A DNA stretch of 15,501 bases, taken from positions 1 to 15,501 of the forward strand of contig JAISIV010000131.1 of assembly GCA_031261865.1 (NCBI GenBank). Reading direction: 5' to 3'. A model generated the notes under the pieces. The model had not been told where the DNA came from. It saw only the letters and a program-made list of their open reading frames with translations, and did not search any database. Origin of the DNA: Lactobacillaceae bacterium (GTDB taxonomy: Bacteria; Bacillota; Bacilli; Lactobacillales; Lactobacillaceae). The position numbers and the translations under genes were made by a program. Below, piece by piece: positions 6,831 through 12,797 of this stretch (the stretch's first letter is position 1; each line of letters opens with the position of its first letter).

Positions 6831-8069
6831 ATGAACATTTTTTTAAAGAACAAATTATTTAGGCGTTACGCCTCAATCGACTGGATTAGTACCTTCGGGG
6901 ACGCATTCTTTTATTTGGCATTAATCACTTACGCCACCCATTTGGCTAATCCTGGTTTAGGAGTGTTAATCGTATCGATTTCGGAAATTTTCCCGAGAGT
7001 GCTAGTTTTAATTACTGGAGCATTGGCCGACGAATCCGAAAATCGAGTTTTAAATTACTTAAGGTCAGGAGTTGCTAGAGGAATTATTTATACGGTTGTC
7101 GGATTCGTTTTGTTAGGACAACCTTCATACATCGGATTGGTAATCGTCGCCATCTTAAACGTTGTCAGCGACTTAACTGGAAGCTTCGTGCATGCTGGAT
7201 TAGCGGCATTTATTAAATTTATCGTGCCGGAAGACGATATGGAAGAAGCCATGGGATTCGATCAGTCGATATCAACGATGACTAATTTATTGGGCAACTT
7301 TGCTGGAAGTGCGATGCTTGGTCTATTCAGTTATTCAGCTTTAGCATGGGTCAATGCTGGTAGTTTCTTTTTAGTTGCAATCTTAGTGAGATTAATTTTC
7401 AAGCCACTTCAAGAAGTTGAAGCAAAATTAGAAAAGAGTGAGAAAAGTGAAAATATCAAGCAACTGATCTCTGGCATTTGGAAAACGATGATTGAATTAT
7501 TGAAGATGAAAATGCTTCGACCACTGTTAATTCTTATAGTGACAATCAACTCACTTGGTATGGGGATTGGTTCAATCCTAGCAATCGTATTAGCAAGAAA
7601 TCCAAGTCAGCAATTTCATTCGATTGCTTGGACAATATCAATTTTTGAAGCCGTTCAGGTTGTCTTTGGAATTAGTGGAAATATAATTGGACCAATGTTC
7701 TTGAAAAAAGTTTCGAACAGAGCTGCCGGTTTATTAATTATTTTTGGTCTTGGTGTTTTCTTTGGATCATTAGTTTTTGTCAAAGTCTGGCCTTCTCTCA
7801 TTGGTTTATCTCTATCGACTTTCTTTGTTGGGTTAATCAGCCCAAGGTTTTCTGCCATGATTACTAAGATGATTCCGACCGCTAAAATGGGAACGGTCGT
7901 TGCCGGTATGACAACAATCCAGCTATTAATCCCATCTCTAGTATCGTTGGTTACTTTAAGTGCGTTATCTGCTTTTGGAATCTCTGTTACAAGTATTGGA
8001 GTTCTAGTATTCATCGCTACCGGAATCATTTATTTCTCAATTGATAAATCTTTAGATAAAGTTGAGTGA
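6831..8069 (+). CDS. MFS transporter, DHA3-like (probable drug/metabolite efflux)
   Basis: A 412-residue polytopic membrane protein with about 12 hydrophobic segments in two halves. They are split by a charged central loop near residues 195-220, rich in Glu, Lys and Ser. The N-terminal RYASIDWISTFGDAFFYLAL and the first-loop GALADESENR resemble the DHA3 group of the major facilitator superfamily, which includes macrolide-type exporters driven by the proton gradient. Length is typical. It is divergent from an Rgg-type regulator across a 68-bp gap containing a palindrome at activator distance, so expression is probably controlled by that regulator. ATG 6831 has no ribosome binding site. A strong terminator follows 21 bp after the stop, so it is monocistronic. 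The substrate cannot be inferred. Confidence 0.88.
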   Translation: MNIFLKNKLFRRYASIDWISTFGDAFFYLALITYATHLANPGLGVLIVSISEIFPRVLVLITGALADESENRVLNYLRSGVARGIIYTVVGFVLLGQPSYIGLVIVAILNVVSDLTGSFVHAGLAAFIKFIVPEDDMEEAMGFDQSISTMTNLLGNFAGSAMLGLFSYSALAWVNAGSFFLVAILVRLIFKPLQEVEAKLEKSEKSENIKQLISGIWKTMIELLKMKMLRPLLILIVTINSLGMGIGSILAIVLARNPSQQFHSIAWTISIFEAVQVVFGISGNIIGPMFLKKVSNRAAGLLIIFGLGVFFGSLVFVKVWPSLIGLSLSTFFVGLISPRFSAMITKMIPTAKMGTVVAGMTTIQLLIPSLVSLVTLSALSAFGISVTSIGVLVFIATGIIYFSIDKSLDKVE

Positions 8070-8090
8070 ATTTTGAACCCGAAAAAAATT

Positions 8091-8134
8091 AAGACAAGCG
8101 TTTTTGTAAACTTGTCTTGTTTTTTTTTTTTTTT
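8091..8134 (+). terminator. Terminator of the MFS gene
   Basis: An 8-bp stem AAGACAAG/CTTGTCTT (8091-8098 and 8111-8118) with a 12-nt loop is followed by a run of 15 T (8120-8134). Confidence 0.92.
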
Positions 8135-8148
8135 GTAAAGTGAAACTA

Positions 8149-8169
8149 CTTCGTTGCAATTAAACGAAG
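8149..8169 (+). repeat. Inverted repeat upstream of the small membrane protein gene
   Basis: Arms CTTCGTT and AACGAAG with a 7-nt centre, followed by an AT-rich stretch containing six T. It could be a second, weaker terminator for the MFS transcript, a 5' leader hairpin, or an operator. I cannot place a convincing promoter for the next gene. Confidence 0.4.
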
Positions 8170-8196
8170 AATTATTTTTTAAAAAGGGGTGGTTAT

Positions 8197-8529
8197 ATGA
8201 TTATTTGGAGAGGTAAAGGACCACTGGTGTTGCTAGCAGTTTTGGTTGGAGCATTAGTTGGTGGAATCTTCCAAGGTTTTCTTGGAATGCATGGAATAGG
8301 ACGGACAGTAGCTACGGCAATCGGCGTAGTAGCCGCGACAGCTGCTAACTGGTATTTTTCAGAGCACTGGATTTCTAAAGAAGTAAGAACTATGGTTGAC
8401 CAAAAAACAGGTCAAAGTTTCGAATATCGTGATCGTTCATCACTATTCTTTATTCCAAACAAATACTGGACATATATCATTTTCTTTATCGGTCTTTCCG
8501 TTATTGGAATTGTGGCTAGCGCTAAATAA
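8197..8529 (+). CDS. Small membrane protein, 110 aa, unknown function
   Basis: A 110-residue protein with three predicted membrane segments: about 9-30 (glycine/valine-rich), 35-53, and 89-107. A short polar loop between the second and third contains the charged stretch SKEVRTMVDQKTGQ. No catalytic motif is recognised and there is no cleavable signal peptide. ATG 8197 is preceded by a strong AAAAAGGGG ribosome binding site. It sits alone between the MFS terminator and its own long terminator, so it is probably monocistronic. Similar small membrane proteins occur in lactobacilli, but I know no function for them. Confidence 0.82.
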   Translation: MIIWRGKGPLVLLAVLVGALVGGIFQGFLGMHGIGRTVATAIGVVAATAANWYFSEHWISKEVRTMVDQKTGQSFEYRDRSSLFFIPNKYWTYIIFFIGLSVIGIVASAK

Positions 8530-8533
8530 ATTC

Positions 8534-8566
8534 AAATGGCCAAGTCAATAAGACTTGGCCATTTTT
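8534..8566 (+). terminator. Strong terminator after the small membrane protein gene
   Basis: A perfect 13-bp stem (8534-8546 with 8552-8564) and an AATAA loop, ending in a short T tail. On the minus strand it is followed by an AT-rich but interrupted T stretch, so it may also serve the convergent ATPase B gene. Confidence 0.88.
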
Positions 8567-8593
8567 GATATCTATTAAATACGATGCTGTTTT

Positions 8594-9670
8594 TCAGATT
8601 GTCTCCAAATACTCGCCTACATATGGGCTCATCATTGATAAATAACCATATGTTTTTGAAGCAACCACACCAGATTCAAGTAGTATGTTTCTATATTTAG
8701 ACATATACGAGCTGCTCCAACCGAAATGGTCTCTTATTTGTTTGACCTTGATTTCAGGTAAGTTTTCTTCTTCCATGTATTCAACCAGCAATTTAATGTT
8801 TTCACTTTTACTTTTCAGCACCCTTGAATAAACATTTTTGAACAATGTCGATTTGGCGAAGTTAATAGCTTGGTCGACAGTTTGAGTCTCAATAGAACCA
8901 TTAACACGCCATAAGCTGTAACCAATCAACTGATACAAATATGGGTAACCTTTCGAGCCGTTTGCAGCTTTCACGGCGAGTTCATCACTTATTCCTGGAA
9001 TCTCTTTAAGGTAAACGTCGACAATTTGTTCAATTGTGATCGGAGAAAAATAAATATTGGGAACTCTACTCAAAAACGACAACGATATATCATCGTTCAT
9101 TTCTTCAATTGCCCAGGGAAGGCCGGCTCCGATAAAATAAACCGGCAAGTTATCTGCTATGTTTTTAAGTGCACCAAAAAAAATTCTTAATGACTCGGAA
9201 ACCCTTTGAATCTCATCGATTTCAACTATTAAAAACATGCCTAGTTCTTGATATATTTTGAGTAGCTTAGAAAAGGTTGTTTGAAACGAATTTGAAAAAT
9301 GGTCATTTTTCAACGAAGTGAGTGATATATCAAAAAGTTTCAAATCCACTTTGTTGACTTTTAACGTTTTCTTATAATCAACTGGCAAAGCTTCGAAAGA
9401 CTGTTCGTAGATATTGTTTAAAATATCATCATCCGAATTGACTAATACCACGTTTACAACATTAGATTGCAGCCTTGATTGTAGATATTTTAACGCCGTG
9501 GTTTTTCCAGATCCTCTTAACCCGGAAATAATATTCCCTGAAATTGACTTGTCACCAAATCTAGATGCAGCAAAAGCGTTGTCATAAAGCTCGTTTGAAT
9601 TGTTGATATAAGTTTCAGGATTAGAAAAATAATCAATCGTAAAAGGGTTTCTGTTCTTTTCAGTTGCCAT
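8594..9670 (-). CDS. AAA+ ATPase with C-terminal winged helix, copy B (paralogue of copy A)
   Basis: A 358-residue soluble ATPase paralogous to the one at 713-1810. Motifs are Walker A GLRGSGKTT (50-58), Walker B FLIVEIDE (146-153), GAGLPWAI (181-188), the shared GYPYLYQLIGY (241-251), and a C-terminal winged helix (about 285-358) with the recognition-helix block GWSSSYMSKYRN. The ORF is open to an upstream start at 9730, but those 20 extra codons lie in the operator repeats. Starting at ATG 9670 gives MATEKNRNPFT, which aligns with the N-terminus of copy A. No ribosome binding site is present; TATAAT ends 7 nt before the ATG. Conservation is highest in the ATPase core and winged helix; the region between the Walker motifs has diverged strongly. 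Role unknown; DNA-bound ATPase and self-regulator are inferences. Confidence 0.85.
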   Translation of the reverse strand: MATEKNRNPFTIDYFSNPETYINNSNELYDNAFAASRFGDKSISGNIISGLRGSGKTTALKYLQSRLQSNVVNVVLVNSDDDILNNIYEQSFEALPVDYKKTLKVNKVDLKLFDISLTSLKNDHFSNSFQTTFSKLLKIYQELGMFLIVEIDEIQRVSESLRIFFGALKNIADNLPVYFIGAGLPWAIEEMNDDISLSFLSRVPNIYFSPITIEQIVDVYLKEIPGISDELAVKAANGSKGYPYLYQLIGYSLWRVNGSIETQTVDQAINFAKSTLFKNVYSRVLKSKSENIKLLVEYMEEENLPEIKVKQIRDHFGWSSSYMSKYRNILLESGVVASKTYGYLSMMSPYVGEYLETI

Positions 9671-9677
9671 TAAAGTG

Positions 9678-9683
9678 ATTATA
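9678..9683 (-). promoter_or_regulatory. -10 of ATPase B, leaderless start
   Basis: A perfect TATAAT on the minus strand ends 7 nt before ATG 9670, giving a leader of zero to one base. The -10 is itself part of a TATAAC box (9680-9685, read on the plus strand). The -35 position holds GTTATA from the proximal repeat. Confidence 0.65.
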
Positions 9684-9751
9684 ACTTTTTTCCAAGGGGG
9701 TATAACTGGCGTTATAACTTTTATAACCAAGGGTATAACTGGCGTTATAAC
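9680..9751. repeat. Array of six TATAAC boxes upstream of ATPase B
   Basis: TATAAC begins at 9680, 9701, 9713, 9722, 9734 and 9746. Intervals of 21 bp (9680-9701-9722 and 9713-9734) put boxes on one face of the helix. Four of them form two identical palindromes TATAAC-TGGC-GTTATA (9701-9716 and 9734-9749), within a 24-bp exact direct repeat (9698-9721 and 9731-9754) of 33-bp period. The copy A array uses the same half-site with a TC centre instead of TGGC. Confidence 0.82.
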
Positions 9752-9805
9752 TTTGAGATGCGGTTAAATGAAAATATCGCCGATGCGCACGTCAAATAAA
9801 TTAAG

Positions 9806-9832
9806 AAGGACAAGTTATCGAGACTTGTCTTT
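9806..9832 (-). terminator. Terminator-like hairpin after the 261-aa membrane protein gene
   Basis: A 10-bp stem AAGGACAAGT/ACTTGTCTTT (one G-T pair) overlaps the stop codon at 9815. The T tail on the minus strand is weak (CTTAATTTATTT). On the plus strand the T residues are part of the stem. Confidence 0.6.
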
Positions 9833-10600
9833 TGCTTTAATTGGGAAAACTAAAATCTCTAATACTAGTATTGGTGCCATCATAAATGGATTTAAACCAA
9901 TCCAGTAACCAAGAGGGAACAATAGGTAAACGCCAAAAGCTAATAACACGAAAACAATAATGATTGAGCTAAAAACAATTGAAGCTGTTTTTTTAATCCA
10001 AATCGAATAGACAAATTGGAAAATGCCAATTGATAATTCTGCGACGAACGCTAACGTAATAACCAAAGGTAACCAGTTATCGCTACCGCCAAAATAAGGA
10101 ATTGGTAATCCAGCGTCAACAAAGCCAATTGTTGCATTCGGAGCCCGAAACGTCGCCCAGAAAGTGACAAACATCGCCATCGTTAATGCGTAATTCCAAG
10201 TCCAAAACTTTGCTGATTCCTTGGGCTTAATGAACTTTAATATTACATCGGTTATTAAATATACAAATCCAACGATTAATAAAAGCTGAGGTAGAGTCAT
10301 ACTAATAAATCGATTCAACAAAGTCCATTCCCACGACTGCATATGAATCATGATGTTCCACATCTGACTCGTTAGGATCAATCCACCGCCGATTCCATTA
10401 GAAATTTGTAAGCGACGCATACCTTGAATGAATAGGTAATATCCCGCATAACCTAACCAAAGCACAGTGCTAACTGCTATTCCGCTAGTTTTTGGGTTTT
10501 GTGCCCAGAGATTCAAAAGTTGAGACCAGGCAAGCACGATGAATAGTGGGAGGACAATTGTCGCTACTACCAAAATAATTCTTGTATTCTTTTTTAGCAT
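9815..10600 (-). CDS. Polytopic membrane protein, 261 aa, unknown function
   Basis: I do not recognise a family. The protein is almost entirely hydrophobic, with seven or eight predicted membrane segments from about residue 8 to 255 and short loops. It has a positively charged N-terminus (MLKKNTR) and C-terminus (KAKDKSR), suggesting both tails are cytoplasmic. Several tryptophans and the motif WATFRAPNATIGFVDAGLPIPYFGG in the central loop could mark a binding site. The ATG at 10600 has no recognisable ribosome binding site. The gene lies 48 bp after a 190-residue membrane protein gene, with a terminator hairpin between, and a second hairpin overlaps its own stop codon. It may be transcribed alone from a promoter I cannot define, or by read-through. 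Confidence 0.8.
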   Translation of the reverse strand: MLKKNTRIILVVATIVLPLFIVLAWSQLLNLWAQNPKTSGIAVSTVLWLGYAGYYLFIQGMRRLQISNGIGGGLILTSQMWNIMIHMQSWEWTLLNRFISMTLPQLLLIVGFVYLITDVILKFIKPKESAKFWTWNYALTMAMFVTFWATFRAPNATIGFVDAGLPIPYFGGSDNWLPLVITLAFVAELSIGIFQFVYSIWIKKTASIVFSSIIIVFVLLAFGVYLLFPLGYWIGLNPFMMAPILVLEILVFPIKAKDKSR

Positions 10601-10614
10601 TTGTTTACATTAAC

Positions 10615-10643
10615 ACAATAAAACCCCATCGTGAGATAGGGTT
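10615..10643 (-). terminator. Terminator after the 190-aa membrane protein gene
   Basis: On the minus strand a 9-bp stem (10635-10643 with 10622-10630, one U-G pair, TCAC loop) is followed by TTTATTGTG. It lies 6 bp past the stop codon. Confidence 0.75.
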
Positions 10644-10648
10644 GATAG

Positions 10649-11221
10649 CTAAAATAAATTTTCTTGTCCTTCAGTAGTTAAAACATAGAAAAGCGGCGTG
10701 AGATGCAGACCAATACCTCTGTTTGCCATGCGATACTTACCAAGATACAAAGTAAAGTCTTGAGCCGGATATGAAATTGATTTTGAATGATTAATAGATG
10801 CGGCTGTTTTCTTATTTGGTTTTTTAGGATTCACAATCGGAATCGTAAGCGTCGTGCCACTAGCAGTATAACCATTCTCTTCACCATTCCTTAATGACTT
10901 ACTGACGGTATTTAGTATTTCGTTTTCAAAAGTACGCTGGTCTTGATGCCCAATTTTATATAGGATGATGTAATTTCTAAAAAAATACGCACTTACAAAA
11001 ATAATGAAATAACCTTCCAGATATCCCCAAGTGGTATTAACTTGGGTAATCGTCACAACTACCATTAGAAAAATTGCAGACACTAATAAAGTAATTGCAA
11101 CTGCTAAATACCCTTTCGTTGATTTCTTATAATCGTTTTGCATTTGGACCCCAGATTTATGAATCAATTTGGTCAATTCATCTCGGGAAATTCCGTTATA
11201 TTGTTTTTTGGATTTTGCCAT
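10649..11221 (-). CDS. Membrane protein, 190 aa, two membrane segments, unknown function
   Basis: Not recognised. It has a cytoplasmic-looking, lysine-rich N-terminus (about 1-37), two adjacent membrane segments (about 38-60 and 66-88), and a polar C-terminal region of about 100 residues. The last part (about 150-190) is moderately hydrophobic and rich in Tyr and Leu. ATG 11221 lacks a ribosome binding site. TAAACT ends 6 nt upstream and could be a -10 for a leaderless mRNA, but there is no -35. An internal ATG at codon 27 is preceded by GGGG, so a shorter protein is possible. It sits between the hflX terminator and its own terminator, so it is probably a single-gene unit. Confidence 0.75.
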   Translation of the reverse strand: MAKSKKQYNGISRDELTKLIHKSGVQMQNDYKKSTKGYLAVAITLLVSAIFLMVVVTITQVNTTWGYLEGYFIIFVSAYFFRNYIILYKIGHQDQRTFENEILNTVSKSLRNGEENGYTASGTTLTIPIVNPKKPNKKTAASINHSKSISYPAQDFTLYLGKYRMANRGIGLHLTPLFYVLTTEGQENLF

Positions 11222-11242
11222 ACATATAGTTTATCGTTGCAA

Positions 11243-11273
11243 TTAAAAAGTCCGTGGTAAATTCCACAGACTT
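11243..11273 (-). terminator. hflX terminator
   Basis: On the minus strand a 10-bp stem AAGTCTGTGG/CCACGGACTT (one U-G pair, 6-nt loop) begins just past the hflX stop and runs into five T followed by AATTG. Confidence 0.88.
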
Positions 11274-11278
11274 CCAAA

Positions 11279-12589
11279 TTATTTTTGTTCAAATTGATTA
11301 TATTTAAGAGCTTCTTCGGGGAGTAAGCTAACTTTCAATTGAGTTCCGTTTTCCAAATATTCAGTAGAAAGAACATTGTATTTAGAGTTAATTTCAGACA
11401 CAATATCGCCTCTATCAAAAGGAATCAGTAACTCTACTTCAACAATTTTCCCAAACAATTCTTGGGTAATTAACTCGACAAAAGCTAGCACAGACTTTTC
11501 GTCTCGGGCACTAGCAGTTAACGTATTACCGTTTCGATCTGGGTAAGACATCTCAGTTTTGTCGGCCTTGTTATAAATAACTACCATTGGAACCTGATCA
11601 GCTCCAATTTCTCGAAGAGTCTGTTCAGTCGTGTCCATCATTTCTTTATAGTGAGGATCAGAAACGTCGACAACTTGAACCAACAAATCAGCGTTAATGG
11701 CTTCTTCTAAAGTTGAGTGGAAACTAGCGACTAAGTCATGGGGCAAGTTGGAGACAAATCCAACCGTGTCGGACAATAAAATTTGTCTCTTGTTTGGCAA
11801 CTTAATAGCGCGAACAGTTGAATCAAGAGTCGCGAACAACATGTCTTTTTCAAAAACGGTTTTATCATCGTTTTCTGATTCGACGCCATAGTTTTCAATC
11901 ATCTTGTTCATCCAAGTTGATTTACCAGCATTGGTGTAACCGACTAAAGCGACTCTTGGCAAACCGGATGCATCACGTTGCTTTCTTTGCGTGCCAGATG
12001 CTTCAATTACATCCTTTAATTCGCGCTTAATGCGAATGATTTGATCCTCGATCACACGACGACTCAATTCAAGTTTGGTTTCACCTGCGCCTCGGGAGGT
12101 AAATGAACCTCCTCCGGCTCCACCTTGCTGATCTAATTCGTTGGCTAGCGAGGTATGCAGTCTAGGTAATTGATATTGTTTTTGAGCAAGACGTACTTGA
12201 AGTTTTGCAACTTTAGTTTGAGCACGGGTTGCGAAGATATCCAGAATTAAAGCGGTTCTATCGACAACTCTAATGCCGTGGCCAATCAGTTTTTCTAAGT
12301 TTCTAATTTGAGTGGCCGTTAAATCATCATTTGAAACAACCAACGTAGCATCAGTAGCAGCGACTAATTCTGACAATTCTTCAATTTTTCCAGAACCGAA
12401 GTAAGTGCCAGAAACTGGTCGATCTAATTTCTGTGTGATTATCCCAACAACTTCTAAGTTGTTAGCCTCCGCAAGATTTTGGAATTCTTCAAGGGTGTAA
12501 TCAATCGTGTCGGCATCTTTTTGCTTTTCAACAGCAGCTAAGATGACTTTTTGTATTTCAGGTTTTGTTTCGTAATTTTCTCTAACCAA
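11279..12589 (-). CDS. hflX: GTPase HflX, ribosome-associated
   Basis: A 436-residue TRAFAC-class GTPase that binds the 50S subunit and splits stalled or stressed 70S ribosomes. The N-terminal HflX domain (about 1-180) ends in the conserved glycine-rich GGAGGGSFTSRGAGETKLE, followed by a helical linker. The G domain carries G1 GYTNAGKST (about 217-225), G3 DTVGF (272-276) and G4 NKAD (340-343). The start is TTG at 12589, supported by GGAGG seven nt upstream; no in-frame ATG fits, and the ATG that contains this SD is out of frame. Upstream is a seven-codon ORF with its own strong ribosome binding site, and a partial cre-like site lies further upstream. The gene is monocistronic, ending in a clear terminator. 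Confidence 0.96.
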   Translation of the reverse strand: MVRENYETKPEIQKVILAAVEKQKDADTIDYTLEEFQNLAEANNLEVVGIITQKLDRPVSGTYFGSGKIEELSELVAATDATLVVSNDDLTATQIRNLEKLIGHGIRVVDRTALILDIFATRAQTKVAKLQVRLAQKQYQLPRLHTSLANELDQQGGAGGGSFTSRGAGETKLELSRRVIEDQIIRIKRELKDVIEASGTQRKQRDASGLPRVALVGYTNAGKSTWMNKMIENYGVESENDDKTVFEKDMLFATLDSTVRAIKLPNKRQILLSDTVGFVSNLPHDLVASFHSTLEEAINADLLVQVVDVSDPHYKEMMDTTEQTLREIGADQVPMVVIYNKADKTEMSYPDRNGNTLTASARDEKSVLAFVELITQELFGKIVEVELLIPFDRGDIVSEINSKYNVLSTEYLENGTQLKVSLLPEEALKYNQFEQK

Positions 12590-12611
12590 AAGGGGTCCTC
12601 CATTCTATTGT

Positions 12612-12635
12612 TTATTTAGAATTTCTGTTCTTCAT
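12612..12635 (-). CDS. Seven-codon leader ORF upstream of hflX (MKNRNSK)
   Basis: ATG 12635 is preceded by the strongest ribosome binding site in the window, AAGGAGG (12645-12651, 9-nt spacing). It reads seven codons to TAA, ending 22 bp before the hflX TTG. Leader peptides of this kind can sense slow or stalled ribosomes, which fits the role of HflX. Translation and regulation are inferred. Confidence 0.5.
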   Translation of the reverse strand: MKNRNSK

Positions 12636-12653
12636 GGCGGAATACCTCCTTGG

Positions 12654-12674
12654 ATATGAGTTTTTCCCATATCA
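12654..12674 (-). other. Hairpin in the hflX leader
   Basis: On the minus strand GATATGGG-AAAAA-CTCATATC forms an 8-bp stem with one G-U pair, ending two nt before the leader ORF ribosome binding site. It is not followed by T residues, so it is not a terminator. Confidence 0.5.
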
Positions 12675-12702
12675 CTTGCTTAATAGTTTACACGCAAGCG
12701 GC

Positions 12703-12716
12703 CAAAAGCGTTTACA
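12703..12716. promoter_or_regulatory. cre-like site upstream of hflX
   Basis: Read on the minus strand, TGTAAACGCTTTTG matches the cre consensus at 12 of 14 positions, losing the last two. It lies in the divergent region between hflX and the DUF2339-like gene, so either could be affected. No confident hflX promoter could be placed. Confidence 0.35.
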
Positions 12717-12762
12717 TATAAGGTTCTAGAAGCGAACTCCACCGTCCACAATTGTGAATTAG

Positions 12763-12788
12763 TTGTAAAATTAACATTACATTTACAA
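12763..12788. repeat. Inverted repeat before the DUF2339-like gene
   Basis: Arms TTGTAAA (12763-12769) and TTTACAA (12782-12788) with a 12-bp centre; the right arm touches the ribosome binding site. A short palindrome CACAATTGTG lies just upstream (12748-12757). Either could be an operator. Confidence 0.4.
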
Positions 12789-12797
12789 AGGGGTTTC

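Noticed and set aside
8120..8134. Phase-variable 15-T tract
   Set aside because: It is the tail of the MFS terminator and is neither in a coding region nor between promoter elements.
9671..9730. Twenty-codon N-terminal extension of ATPase B
   Set aside because: The extra codons are made of the TATAAC repeats and promoter, and the paralogue begins at the position equivalent to ATG 9670.
9758..9799. Thirteen-codon plus-strand ORF upstream of the ATPase B array
   Set aside because: No ribosome binding site or promoter; the length is expected by chance.
8151..11247. Shared 14-bp word TCGTTGCAATTAAA at 8151 and 11234
   Set aside because: One such match is expected by chance in a window of this size and base composition, and the contexts differ.
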